Of a stretch of DNA of 64,000 bases, positions 1 through 8,366 are shown piece after piece. Numbering within the stretch: position 1 is the first letter of the stretch; each line of letters opens with the position of its first letter. The DNA is taken from the NCBI RefSeq assembly GCF_030813715.1, contig NZ_JAUSUZ010000001.1, forward strand, positions 5,952,001-6,016,000, read 5' to 3'. The position numbers were made by a program, and so were the translations under genes. The notes below the pieces were generated by a model. It was not told the DNA's origin and ran no database searches. It saw only the letters and a program-made list of their open reading frames with translations. The stretch is from Catenuloplanes indicus. Its GTDB lineage: Bacteria > Actinomycetota > Actinomycetes > Mycobacteriales > Micromonosporaceae.

Positions 1-977
1 CGGTCGTCCTCGTCCATGCTGCCGCCGGGCCGGATGCCGGTGCCGTTGGTGCTGACGTCCGTGACGGAGAGTTCACCGCCGCGCAGGTCGAAGCGGACGT
101 GCGCGCGGCTGATCCACTTGCGGGCCTCGTCGGAGAGCCACTGGCCGAGCATGATGCCGCCGTCCGGCGCGCGGCCGACCTCGAGCGGCTCGTTCTCGAC
201 GACCACGAAGCGCTGGCGGACCACGCCGCCGACGCGGATCGCGAGCGCCTCCGCGGCCGGGCGCGGACCGGCGTCGGTGAGCCGGGCGCCGTGCCGCGGG
301 CAGGTCGGGGTGCCGTTGCGCAGCGTGGGCGGTGGCTGAGCGCCGGGGCGGGCCTCCTGCTCGGGCTGGCGGAGGTCGGCGAAGAAGCTGTCACCGCCGC
401 CGGCCCCGCCGAAGCTGGCGCACGGGTTCTCCGGGCAGCGCCAGAGGCGGCTCATCAGGCGCACGCCGGCCTGTGACGGCGGGCCCGCCGTGGCCTGGCC
501 GCCGCCGACCCGGGCGACGAGCGCGGCACCGCCGTGGCCGACCACCGGGGCGACCAGCCGGCCGGGGTCGCCGATCCACGGGTACGACCCGCGGAAGCCC
601 TCGAAGCGGTCGCGGCTGAGCACGGGCAGGCCGAGGATGTCCGCGATCTCCAGGACCCGGTCGTTCATCTGCGGTACCACCTCGACGAGCCCGTCGTCGG
701 CCCAGCGCCGGGCGACCATGCGCTCGTTCGAGGTCAGGTCGGCGTCGGAGAGCAGCGCGCGGGGGAGCACCACGTAGACCGGCACGTCCTCCTCGGCGAG
801 CTGGCGGCCGAGCGCGTCGACGACCATGCCGAGGCGCAGCATGCTGGCCGGCCGGCCCTGATCGAGGTCCTGATATCGGACGATCTCCGACAGGTCGAGG
901 ACGGCACGCGCCATCGCCGGGTCCACGCACAGCCGCCGCTCGATGGCGTCGAGCACCTTGCTGATCTCGAATCTCAC
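1..977 (-). CDS. FHA-domain protein with PIN-like N-terminal part (partial)
   Basis: The gene runs off the left edge, so only the first 325 residues are visible. The last visible part is a forkhead-associated (phosphothreonine-binding) domain at about residues 255-320, with the pattern EVGRAPDGG, then SRAHV, then DVSTNGTGI. Residues about 60-135 alternate hydrophobic strands and helices (VPVYVVLPRALLSDADL, then VLEIADILGLPVLSRDRF), which suggests a PIN/NYN-like nuclease fold; that is inference. A Cys pair (CPENPC) and a single Cys in TPTCPRHG lie between the two parts. The GTG start at 977 has a GGGAGG ribosome site 6 nt upstream. FHA proteins normally read Ser/Thr kinase signals; no kinase gene is in view. 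Confidence 0.8.
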   Translation of the reverse strand, partial: MRFEISKVLDAIERRLCVDPAMARAVLDLSEIVRYQDLDQGRPASMLRLGMVVDALGRQLAEEDVPVYVVLPRALLSDADLTSNERMVARRWADDGLVEVVPQMNDRVLEIADILGLPVLSRDRFEGFRGSYPWIGDPGRLVAPVVGHGGAALVARVGGGQATAGPPSQAGVRLMSRLWRCPENPCASFGGAGGGDSFFADLRQPEQEARPGAQPPPTLRNGTPTCPRHGARLTDAGPRPAAEALAIRVGGVVRQRFVVVENEPLEVGRAPDGGIMLGQWLSDEARKWISRAHVRFDLRGGELSVTDVSTNGTGIRPGGSMDEDD

Positions 978-1016
978 GCTTCAACCTCCCGCCAGAGCAG
1001 CTACATCATGCCGGAT

Positions 1017-1319
1017 TCAGCCCTGCTCCAGCACGCGGGCCACGATCTCGTCGATGTGGCCCGCCAGCAGCACGTCCCGGTCGGTGACGCCGCCCGCCGA
1101 GTGGGTGGTCAGGCGGAACGTGACCGTGCGCCACCGGATGTCCATGTCGGGATGGTGGTCGAGCTCCTCGGCGATTCTGGCGACGTCGACCACGGCCACG
1201 ATCCCGGCCGGGAAGCTCGGGAACTCGACGGTCCGGACGATCACCTCCTGATCACCGATCCAGCCCGTGAGCTGCGCGAGTGCCTTGCCTACCGCTGCGT
1301 CGTCCAGCAACTGCGCCAT
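1017..1319 (-). CDS. Pterin-4a-carbinolamine dehydratase
   Basis: A 100-residue protein of the PCD/DCoH family, which dehydrates 4a-hydroxytetrahydropterin after aromatic amino acid hydroxylation and so recycles the pterin cofactor. The active-site signature E-x3-HH-P-D-x4-W is seen as EELDHHPDMDIRW at residues 51-63, and the length is the normal family length. The ATG start is the only sensible one. The gene is monocistronic and divergent from the lipoprotein gene to its right. No phenylalanine hydroxylase is in the window, so its partner enzyme is unknown. Confidence 0.93.
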   Translation of the reverse strand: MAQLLDDAAVGKALAQLTGWIGDQEVIVRTVEFPSFPAGIVAVVDVARIAEELDHHPDMDIRWRTVTFRLTTHSAGGVTDRDVLLAGHIDEIVARVLEQG

Positions 1320-1405
1320 GCACCGACCCTAACCCCGCCTGGGATTCGTTTGCTGACCGACGCGGTCGGGGAAAGACATCGACAACGAAGACCGAAGGAG
1401 ACCAG

Positions 1406-2209
1406 ATGGACCGCCGAATTCTGTGGGTGCCGAGCGTGGCCGTCGCGGGCGCGCTCGCGCTGGGTGGCTGCGCGGAGAACGGGGAGCCCACCATCTCCCT
1501 GCCGTCGGTCGGGGTGACGCCGACCGCGGCGACCACCACCGTCCCGCCGAGCGCGGCGGACACCGCGCTGGCCGCGTCGACGCAGGCGCTGGGCACGACC
1601 AGCTTCAAGACCACGATGACGATCGGCGACGCGGTCTCGGTGACCGGCCAGATCGACCCGGTGAAGGAGTCCGGCGACACCACGATGCGGCTGACCGGCG
1701 CGAACGGCGGCGACATCACGCTGCGGACGCTGTTGATCGGCAAGGACGCGTGGGCGAAGGTGACCGGTCTCGGCGAGGCTCTGCCGGCCGGCTGGATGCA
1801 CCTGGACGCGCAGAAGGCGTCCGGCACCGGCAACTTCAGCATCGCGCCCGGTCAGACCGACCCGGCGAAGGCGTCGCAGTTCATCGCGGCCAGCGCGGAC
1901 GTGCAGCAGACCGGCACCAACACCTTCACCGGCACGGTCGACCTGGCCAAGGTCGCGGGCGTGACCGGCCTGGGCAACGTGACGATCGGCGACGGCGCGG
2001 CGCAGAAGGTGCCGTTCACCGCCACCACGGACGCCCAGGGCCGGCTGTCGAACCTGACCGTGGACATCCAGAAGGTGTCGCCGGAGGCCGCGGGCCCGCT
2101 GAAGATCGACTACACCGACTACGGCACGCCGGTCACGGTCACGCCGCCGAACCCGGCCGAGGTGACCGAGGCGCCGAGCGAGCTCTACAACCCGTTCGGT
2201 ACGAACTGA
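1406..2209 (+). CDS. Secreted lipoprotein, LppX/LprG-like
   Basis: The N-terminus is a lipoprotein signal: MDRR, a hydrophobic stretch, and a lipobox ending LGGC (Cys at about residue 22), so the mature protein should be lipid-anchored on the outer face of the membrane. The rest (267 residues in all) has a Thr/Ser-rich linker and then a domain with AAASTQALGTTSFKTT- and GKDAWAKVTG-type segments, like the LppX_LprAFG and related actinobacterial lipoproteins that bind lipids. Ligand and role are not known. The ATG at 1406 has GAAGGAG 9 nt upstream. A strong hairpin terminator follows. Confidence 0.8.
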   Translation: MDRRILWVPSVAVAGALALGGCAENGEPTISLPSVGVTPTAATTTVPPSAADTALAASTQALGTTSFKTTMTIGDAVSVTGQIDPVKESGDTTMRLTGANGGDITLRTLLIGKDAWAKVTGLGEALPAGWMHLDAQKASGTGNFSIAPGQTDPAKASQFIAASADVQQTGTNTFTGTVDLAKVAGVTGLGNVTIGDGAAQKVPFTATTDAQGRLSNLTVDIQKVSPEAAGPLKIDYTDYGTPVTVTPPNPAEVTEAPSELYNPFGTN

Positions 2210-2224
2210 CGCGCTCGAGCACGG

Positions 2225-2254
2225 AAAAGGGCCGCCCGACCGGGCGGCCCTTTT
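2225..2254. terminator. Bidirectional intrinsic terminator
   Basis: A perfect inverted repeat (2225-2238 with 2241-2254) has a GC core flanked by AAAA on the left and TTTT on the right, so it reads as an intrinsic terminator on both strands. It lies between the converging lipoprotein and rocD genes. Confidence 0.9.
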
Positions 2255-2267
2255 CGTCGGGCGGTCC

Positions 2268-3488
2268 TCAGGGGGAGCTGAGCACCGCCGCCAGCCGGCC
2301 GAGCGCGAAGTCGATGTCGTCCTCCGTCACGGTGAGCGGGGGAGCGATCCTGATCGTGGAGCCGTGCGTGTCCTTGACCAGTACGCCCTGCTCCAGCAGC
2401 AGTTCGCAGGCGCGGCGGCCGGTCATCAGCGCCGGGTCGATGTCCACGCCGGCCCAGAGCCCGCGCCCGCGTACCGTGATGACGCCCTTGCCGATCAGGC
2501 CGGTGAGCCCGGCGTGCAGGCGGGCGCCGAGCGTGGCGGACCGGCGCTGGAACTCGCCGGTGGCCAGCAGGTGCACCACCTCGGTGGCGACCGCGCAGGC
2601 CAGCGGGTTGCCGCCGAACGTGGAGCCGTGCTCGCCGGGGCGCAGCACGCCGAGCACGTCCCGCCGGCCGGCGACCGCGGAGACCGGCACGATGCCGCCG
2701 CCGAGCGCCTTGCCGAGCAGCACCAGGTCGGGGCGGACGTCCTCGTGGTCACAGGCGAACGTGGCACCGGTGCGGCCCAGGCCGGACTGGATCTCGTCCG
2801 CCACGAACAGCACGTTCCGCTCGGTGCAGAGCGCGCGCACGCCGCGCAGGTAACCGGGCGGCGGCACCAGCACGCCGGCCTCGCCCTGGATCGGCTCGAT
2901 CAGCACCGCGACCGTGTCCTCGGTGATCGCGGCCGCCATCGCCGCCAGGTCGCCGTACGGGACGACGGTGAAGCCGGGCGTGTACGGCCCGAAGTCGTTC
3001 CGCGCGTCCGCGTCCGTGGAGAAGCTGACGATCGTGGTGGTCCGGCCGTGGAAGTTGCCGTCCGCCACGATGATGTGCGCGCGCCCGGTGCCGACGCCCT
3101 TGACCCGGTAACCCCAGGCCCGGGACACCTTGATCGCGGTCTCCACCGCCTCCGCGCCGGTGTTCATCGGCAGCACCAGGTCCTGCCCGCACAGCTCGGC
3201 CAGCCCCTTGCAGAACGCCGCGAACTGATCGTGCACGAACGCGCGGCTGGTCAGCGTGAGCCGGTCCAGTTGCGCGTGCGCGGCCGCGATCAGCGCCGGG
3301 TGCCGGTGCCCGAAGTTCAGCGCGGAGTACCCGGCCAGGCAGTCCAGGTAGCGGCGGCCGTCGACGTCGGTCACCCAGGCGCCCTCGGCCTCCGCGATGA
3401 CCACCGGCAGCGGGTGGTAGTTGTGCGCGGTCCACCGCTCCGCGTCCGCCAGCGCCTTCGGCGTCAGCGTGAGGTCATCGATGATCAT
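2268..3488 (-). CDS. rocD: Ornithine aminotransferase
   Basis: A class III PLP-dependent aminotransferase of about 406 residues that converts ornithine and 2-oxoglutarate to glutamate semialdehyde and glutamate in the cytosol. Visible marks are NTGAEAVETAIK, GNFHGRTTT, IEPIQGEAG, the D-E-I-Q-S-G-LGRTG segment with the PLP-ring Asp, and the Schiff-base lysine in LLGKALGGG. I place the start at the ATG at 3488, with GGGAG 6 nt upstream; an in-frame GTG at 3503 lies inside the end of ddaH. The ddaH stop is one base from this ATG, so the pair is an operon for use of (methyl)arginine-derived citrulline/ornithine. Confidence 0.93.
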   Translation of the reverse strand: MIIDDLTLTPKALADAERWTAHNYHPLPVVIAEAEGAWVTDVDGRRYLDCLAGYSALNFGHRHPALIAAAHAQLDRLTLTSRAFVHDQFAAFCKGLAELCGQDLVLPMNTGAEAVETAIKVSRAWGYRVKGVGTGRAHIIVADGNFHGRTTTIVSFSTDADARNDFGPYTPGFTVVPYGDLAAMAAAITEDTVAVLIEPIQGEAGVLVPPPGYLRGVRALCTERNVLFVADEIQSGLGRTGATFACDHEDVRPDLVLLGKALGGGIVPVSAVAGRRDVLGVLRPGEHGSTFGGNPLACAVATEVVHLLATGEFQRRSATLGARLHAGLTGLIGKGVITVRGRGLWAGVDIDPALMTGRRACELLLEQGVLVKDTHGSTIRIAPPLTVTEDDIDFALGRLAAVLSSP

Positions 3489-3489
3489 T

Positions 3490-4293
3490 TCAGTCTCCCG
3501 CACGGATCTCGAGGGTGCAGCACTTCGGGCCGCCGCCGGCCTTGCGCAGCTCGGACAGGTCCACCCCGATCGGCCGGAAACCGCGGTCCGCGAGCTGCTG
3601 GGCGAGGTTCCCGGCCTGCACCGGCAGCACCACGTTGCGGCCGTCGCTGACCGCGTTCAGCCCCAGCACCGCGGCGTCGTCCGCACCGGCCAGGATCGCG
3701 TCCGGGAACAGCCGGCGCAGCACCTCGCGGCTGCCGGGCGTGAACGCCTCCGGCAGGTACGCGATCGTGCGCTCGTCCAGTACGCAGAGCGCGGTGTCCA
3801 GGTGGTAGTAGTTCGGGTCGACCAGCTGCAGCGACACCACCGGGCGGCGCAGCACCTCCTGCGCCTGCAGGTGCGACTCGTGCGCGGTCCGGAACCCGGT
3901 GCCGGCCAGCAGGATCTCGCCGGCCAGCAGGATGTCGCCCTCGCCCTCGTTGACCGCCTTCGCCTCGACCACGTCGAAGCCGGCCCGGCGGAACCAGTTC
4001 GCGTACGCCGGGCCCTCGTCGGCCCGCTCCGGGTCCCGGAACTGCACGGCGAGCACGGTGCCGTCGACCACGGTCGCGCCGTTCGCGGCGAAGACCATGT
4101 CGGGCAGGCCGGGCAGCGGGTCTATCTCCTCGACCGTGTGCCCCAGGCCGGTGTAGACCTCGCGCAGCGCGGTCCACTGCCGGACGGCCAGCTCCGTGTC
4201 GTACGGCGCGGCCGGGTCCATCCACGGGTTGATGGCGTACTCGACGGCGAAATGCGTCGGGCGGCACATGAGGTAGCGCCGGTGCGAGAACAT
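3490..4293 (-). CDS. ddaH: Dimethylargininase (DDAH)-like amidinotransferase-fold hydrolase
   Basis: A guanidino-group-modifying enzyme of the DDAH family (267 residues), expected to split N-omega-methylated arginines to citrulline and methylamines. The family start MFSHRRYLMCRPTHF, the FAANGA segment, the NEGEGD motif and the C-terminal catalytic-cysteine segment GGGPKCCTLE are all present. The ATG at 4293 is preceded by CCAGGAG; the open frame continues to 4473 but the added N-terminus is unlike the family. It is the first gene of the ddaH-rocD pair. Arginine deiminase is an alternative reading, but that family is longer and has other motifs. Confidence 0.88.
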   Translation of the reverse strand: MFSHRRYLMCRPTHFAVEYAINPWMDPAAPYDTELAVRQWTALREVYTGLGHTVEEIDPLPGLPDMVFAANGATVVDGTVLAVQFRDPERADEGPAYANWFRRAGFDVVEAKAVNEGEGDILLAGEILLAGTGFRTAHESHLQAQEVLRRPVVSLQLVDPNYYHLDTALCVLDERTIAYLPEAFTPGSREVLRRLFPDAILAGADDAAVLGLNAVSDGRNVVLPVQAGNLAQQLADRGFRPIGVDLSELRKAGGGPKCCTLEIRAGD

Positions 4294-4439
4294 GGCTGCG
4301 GCTCCTGGGTTCCTCGAGATCTCACGAAGAACGCTATGACCGCCACCGTTTTCCGATCCACCGATAACGCTTGCGTCGAGCGGCGATTCGTTGCGTGGAT
4401 CCGCCCCCGGGCGCCGAAACGTTGTCCAGACAGCTTTAT

Positions 4440-4462
4440 GGGGGCGGTGAACCACCGCCCCC
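4440..4462. terminator. GC-rich hairpin between ddaH and the next leftward gene
   Basis: A 10-bp perfect stem (4440-4449 with 4453-4462) with a 3-nt AAC loop. No T-run follows on either strand. It lies about 80 nt past the stop of the membrane protein gene transcribed leftward and could end that transcript; otherwise the 250-nt gap holds the ddaH promoter, which I cannot pin down. Confidence 0.5.
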
Positions 4463-4543
4463 AAGCTCGGCATCGGGCGAACCGCCCCTTGCCCCGGCCG
4501 TCCCGAGCGAACCGCTCCGTCGTGCCTGGCTTAGATATGCCCG

Positions 4544-5122
4544 TCAGAACCAGTTCGGAAACTGTGCGTCAAGCCACTCCCGGGCCGGCCGCACCGTGTC
4601 GGTGTCCAGGCTCAGCCACGACAGTTCACCGGTCACCGACAGGATGCCGACGACCAGCGCGGCGCCGCTGACCAGCATGCCGATCAGCCCGTCGAACTTG
4701 CCGGCCACGTGCCGCCGGCGGGTGGCGACGAACCCGCCGGTCGAGGCGAGGAACGCGATCGCGGCGACCGCGATGCCGTAGCCGCCGAGCGGCCCGGACA
4801 GCACCAGCGCGGCCGCACCGACGCTCAGCGCGAGGCCGATCGTGGCCATGATGCTGGTCCGCGCGCGCGGACCTCGGTCGACCACCACGGGCGGTGCCGA
4901 CGGCGTGGCCGGGCGCTCTATCACCTCGGTGGCCGGCTCCGTGCCGGTGGAGCCCTTCGCGTACGGGGTGCGGTCGTCGACCTTCGGCCGCTCCGCGGTG
5001 TCGGCCTGCGCGCGTGGCGCGGTGTCGGCCTGCGCGCGTGGCGCGACCGGCGGCCGGGCCGCGGTGGTCTCGTCGTCGGCGGTGGTCGTGCCCGCCGATC
5101 GGGTGAACGTGGGGAGCCGCAC
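4544..5122 (-). CDS. Conserved membrane protein, function unknown
   Basis: A 192-residue protein. The N-terminal half (about 1-95) is polar and Pro/Ala/Thr-rich, and carries an exact repeat APRAQADT-APRAQADT. The C-terminal half has three hydrophobic helices (SIMATIGLALSVGAAALVL, then GIAVAAIAFLASTGG, then MLVSGAALVVGILSV) and a short polar tail with WLDAQFPNWF. Start GTG at 5122 has AGGAGG with ideal spacing; the longer frame to 5188 lacks this. I recognise no functional motif. It stands alone, leftward, behind the GGDEF/EAL gene. Confidence 0.8.
   Translation of the reverse strand: MRLPTFTRSAGTTTADDETTAARPPVAPRAQADTAPRAQADTAERPKVDDRTPYAKGSTGTEPATEVIERPATPSAPPVVVDRGPRARTSIMATIGLALSVGAAALVLSGPLGGYGIAVAAIAFLASTGGFVATRRRHVAGKFDGLIGMLVSGAALVVGILSVTGELSWLSLDTDTVRPAREWLDAQFPNWF
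4995..5042. repeat. 24-bp perfect tandem duplication
   Basis: Two exact copies (4995-5018 and 5019-5042) lie inside the coding region of the preceding membrane protein and encode the APRAQADT repeat in frame. This is a likely slippage site that can change length without a frameshift. Confidence 0.9.
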
Positions 5123-5323
5123 GGTGCACCTCCTGGAGTGATATGGGGGTTTCACCTCAGGTACCCGGGTGCGCCGATCGCCACACATCGCTCACCGTTC
5201 ACCCGCCGGCACCGGTCGTCGCCGGCGATCCTCCCGGTCAGTGTCCGTGTGGGCACGAGAGGGCACGCGACCTCCGCCGGAAGTCGCGGCGGCGGCCGCG
5301 AGCCCGTGCCGCTCACGGTGGCG

Positions 5324-7168
5324 CTACGGCGACGTGAGCGTGGCGGCCAGGTCCTCCAGCGGTGCGGGGCGGCCGATGTGCCAGCCCTGGGCGTGCTCGA
5401 CGCCGAGTGCGGCCAGCGCCTCCAGCTGGGCCGCGGTCTCCACGCCCTCGGCGGTGACCCTCAGCTGGAGGCCGTGACCGAGGTCGGTGAGCAGCTTGAC
5501 CACGGTGTGGTCGCGCGGGTTGTCCAGCATACCGGCCACGAACACCTGGTCGATCTTCATGCCGTGCACGGTGAGCGTGGACAGGTGCCGCAGCGTGGTC
5601 GAGCCGGCGCCCATGTCGTCCAGCGTCAGGTGCACGCCGGCCTCACGCAGCCGCTCCAGCCGGGCGTGCGCGCCGGCCAGCAGCGTCAGGTCCGCGGTCT
5701 CCGGCAGTTCCAGCCGCAGCCGGTCCGGCGGCAGCCCGGTCTCGGCCAGCACGTCCAGCACGGTCTCGTCGAACGGCGTGGTCAGCGTACGGGTGGAGAC
5801 GTTCACGTTCACCGACGGCGGCGCCGCGTCGCCGAGCCGCTGGGTCAGCGTGACCAGGTCGGCGCACGCGGTCCGCAGCACCCAGCGGTCCAGCGCCGGC
5901 ATCTGCCCGGTACGTTCCGCGCCCGGCAGGAACCGGTCGGGGGAGAGCCGCCCGAGCCGCGGGTGCTCCCAGCGGACCAGCGCCTCCACGCTCACCACGG
6001 ACCGGTCCTGGATCCGCACGATCGGCTGGTAGACCAGGCGCAGTTCGTCGCCGGCGATCGCCTGCCGCACCGACCGGTCCACCTGCTCCACGTCGCCCGG
6101 CAGTCCGGCGTCCACGCCCAGCACCGTCACCACGTCGTCGCCGCCGGCCTGTTTCGCCCGGTACATCGCCATGTCCGCGGCGCTGAGCACGGTCTCCGCG
6201 TCGGCCTGCGCGCCGGACACGGCCACGCCCACGCTCGCCTTGGTCCGCGCGGCCGGTGCCACCGCCGGGTCGGTCTCCGCCGCGGCCGCCCGGTAGCGAT
6301 CGCCGATCTCCTTGGCCTCGTGCTCGCCCGCCTCCTCCGGCAGCCGGGTCAGCACCGCGAACTCGTCGCCGCCGAGCCGGGCGACCAGCTCGTCCTCCTT
6401 AGCGACCGCGGCCAGCCGCGCGGCCAGCGAGGTCAGCACCACGTCGCCGACGTGGTGGCCGAACGAGTCGTTGATCTTCTTCATGTGATCCAGGTCGATG
6501 AACGCGACCACCACGCGCGGGCCCGGCTCGTCCGGGTCGGACGCGTCGATGCAGGCCGCCTCCAGCCGCTCCAGGAAGTGCGCGCGGTTCGCCAGCCCGG
6601 TCAGCTCGTCCCGGATCACCTTGGCGGACAGCCGCTCGGTCAGCGTGTCCAGCAGCAGCGCGGCCGAGACGGAGCTGAGCCGGGTATCGCCGTCGGAGAC
6701 GATCACGTCGTCGTAGCGGGCCTCGCGCGGCCGGGTGCGCAGCCGCTGCGCCGCGGTCAGCACGCTGGTGCCGGCCAGCAGCACCAGCGGATGCCAGTCG
6801 GTGATCTCGGCGACGGTCTGCCGGTTGGTCAGCGGCCGGCCGTAGCCGAACGCGCCCGACATGACGAGCAGGAACCGTTCCCGCATGATCAGCCCGAGCC
6901 GCCCGTCCGGCCCCTCGACCGCGACCGAGGTCAGCCCGGGCTCGCCGCGGAACAGCTCGTCCAGCACCGGGCAGGGCGTGTCCGCCCGCACCAGCCGGAG
7001 CGTGGACGCGAGCGACGCGATGTCGTCGCGCGCCTGGTCGGACAGCGTCTCCGCGGCGGGGAACCGGCGGCGGATGATGTGGGCCCAGCGGCCGATCACC
7101 CGGTCACCCGTGAGATTCAGCTCCACGGTGTCCCCTCGTGCGGCCCGCTCGATCAGGGTGGCCAGCAT
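5324..7168 (-). CDS. Diguanylate cyclase/phosphodiesterase (GGDEF-EAL)
   Basis: A 614-residue cytosolic c-di-GMP enzyme. Residues about 1-165 form a sensory part with a CBS/SpoVR-like YDDVIVSDG tail; residues 180-345 are a GGDEF domain with an intact GGDEF motif at 266-270 and no RxxD inhibitory site at the usual distance; residues about 365-610 are an EAL domain with EAL at 395-397, the NVNVS Asn, LELPE, DDMGAGS (both Asp kept), MKID lysine and the AEGVET glutamate. Both activities are therefore plausible. The DDFGTGYSSL loop is altered to DDMGAGSTTL. No membrane segment is seen. It is a single gene, divergent from the Nei-type gene. Confidence 0.9.
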   Translation of the reverse strand: MLATLIERAARGDTVELNLTGDRVIGRWAHIIRRRFPAAETLSDQARDDIASLASTLRLVRADTPCPVLDELFRGEPGLTSVAVEGPDGRLGLIMRERFLLVMSGAFGYGRPLTNRQTVAEITDWHPLVLLAGTSVLTAAQRLRTRPREARYDDVIVSDGDTRLSSVSAALLLDTLTERLSAKVIRDELTGLANRAHFLERLEAACIDASDPDEPGPRVVVAFIDLDHMKKINDSFGHHVGDVVLTSLAARLAAVAKEDELVARLGGDEFAVLTRLPEEAGEHEAKEIGDRYRAAAAETDPAVAPAARTKASVGVAVSGAQADAETVLSAADMAMYRAKQAGGDDVVTVLGVDAGLPGDVEQVDRSVRQAIAGDELRLVYQPIVRIQDRSVVSVEALVRWEHPRLGRLSPDRFLPGAERTGQMPALDRWVLRTACADLVTLTQRLGDAAPPSVNVNVSTRTLTTPFDETVLDVLAETGLPPDRLRLELPETADLTLLAGAHARLERLREAGVHLTLDDMGAGSTTLRHLSTLTVHGMKIDQVFVAGMLDNPRDHTVVKLLTDLGHGLQLRVTAEGVETAAQLEALAALGVEHAQGWHIGRPAPLEDLAATLTSP

Positions 7169-7389
7169 ACCGGCCGGTACCGTCCCTTGAAGATCGTCGA
7201 ACCGGGCTTTTTGCGCCGGTGGAAATTCCAGCGGTGTGAGCTGCGCCGCGGCCGATCACAGTGATGTATCGCTCAACCACGCGCTTCGCGCGGCGGTCCG
7301 TTGTCCGCCGGGTTGCCCGGTGCGGCCGGCTTCCGGGTCTCGCCTGGTCAGATGGCGGCGCGTGGCGGGACTGGCTACGGTTGCTCACC

Positions 7390-8196
7390 ATGCCCGAGGG
7401 ACACAGCATCCACCGCCTCGCGATCGCGCACCGCCGGCTGCTCGCCGGGCAGCCGGTGGAGGTGAGCAGCCCGCAGGGCCGGTTCGCGGCGGACGCGGCG
7501 CTGGTCACCGGCCGCGTGCTGGAGGACACCTCCGCGTACGGCAAGCACCTGTTCCACCACTACGCCGGTGACCGGATCGTGCACGTCCACCTGGGGCTGT
7601 ACGGCAAGTTCGCGACCGGGCCGCTGCCGGTGCCGGAACCGGCCGGGCTGATCCGCATGCGGCTGGCCGGCGAGCGCGGCTGGCTGGAGCTGCGCGGGCC
7701 GACCGCGTGCGAGGTGCTGGACCCGCACGGCGTGGCGCTGATCCACGCGCGGCTCGGCCCGGACCCGCTGCGCGACGACGCGGACCCGGGGCCGGCCTAC
7801 GCGCGGATCTCCCGCAGCAACGCCGCGCTGCTCCAGCTGATCATGGACCAGTCGGTGCTGGCCGGGCCGGGCCTGATCTACGCGACCGAGGTGCTGTTCC
7901 GCGCCGCGCTGCTGCCGACGACGCCGGGCCGGGCGCTGTCCGCGGCCGCGTTCACGGAGATCTGGGAGGACCTCCGCGCGCTGATGAAGGACGGCGTGGC
8001 GCAGGGCCGGATCGACACCGTGCACGTGGCGCACACGCCGGAGGCGATGCGCCGCGCACCCCGGGTGGACCGGCACGGCGGCGAGGTCTACGTCTACCGC
8101 CGGGCCGGCCAGCCGTGCCTGGTCTGCGGCACCACCGTGCTGAAGGGGACGCTGGCGAACCGGAACACCTACTGGTGCCCGGTCTGCCAGAAGTAG
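7390..8196 (+). CDS. Fpg/Nei-family DNA glycosylase with altered H2TH loop
   Basis: A 268-residue protein of the actinobacterial Nei1 group: MPEGHSIHRLA start (catalytic Pro2-Glu3 after Met removal), a Lys in SAYGKHLF, the H2TH region near residue 155, and a C-terminal zinc finger with CLVCG and CPVCQ. It should excise oxidised pyrimidines and cut abasic sites. The loop that in the family reads VxAGVGNVYRAEVLF here reads VLAGPGLIYATEVLF, so the DNA-phosphate-contacting Asn and the following Arg are missing. The ATG at 7390 is fixed by the catalytic N-terminus; upstream in-frame Met codons cannot be used by an active enzyme. Confidence 0.88.
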   Translation: MPEGHSIHRLAIAHRRLLAGQPVEVSSPQGRFAADAALVTGRVLEDTSAYGKHLFHHYAGDRIVHVHLGLYGKFATGPLPVPEPAGLIRMRLAGERGWLELRGPTACEVLDPHGVALIHARLGPDPLRDDADPGPAYARISRSNAALLQLIMDQSVLAGPGLIYATEVLFRAALLPTTPGRALSAAAFTEIWEDLRALMKDGVAQGRIDTVHVAHTPEAMRRAPRVDRHGGEVYVYRRAGQPCLVCGTTVLKGTLANRNTYWCPVCQK

Positions 8197-8366
8197 CCGG
8201 GAGGGCGGCCGCCGCCGTACCCCCGGTGGCCGTTGATTTCGGGTTTGTGGCGTAGCCGCTCCCGCGCGCCGCTAGCGTGATCCGGAGGGAAGCGCGGCGT
8301 GCGGCGGGTCCGGGAAGCACCCGCCGCCCGCCGGCTCCCGTCTCCCGCGACCCGGAGGGCCGACCT

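Noticed and set aside
1423-2853. Long open frame on the plus strand through the lipoprotein, terminator and the end of rocD
   Set aside because: It is out of frame with the lipoprotein, is Arg/Gly-rich nonsense typical of GC-rich shadow frames, and crosses a strong terminator.
4440-4462. Confirmed intrinsic terminator
   Set aside because: Strong stem but no T-run on either strand, so kept only as a candidate.
4995-5042. Possible CRISPR-like repeats
   Set aside because: Only two directly joined copies without spacers, in frame inside a coding region.
4709-7264. 851-codon open frame antisense to the GGDEF/EAL gene
   Set aside because: Composition is Arg/Gly/Val/His-rich without any domain; the minus strand frame has intact GGDEF and EAL motifs.
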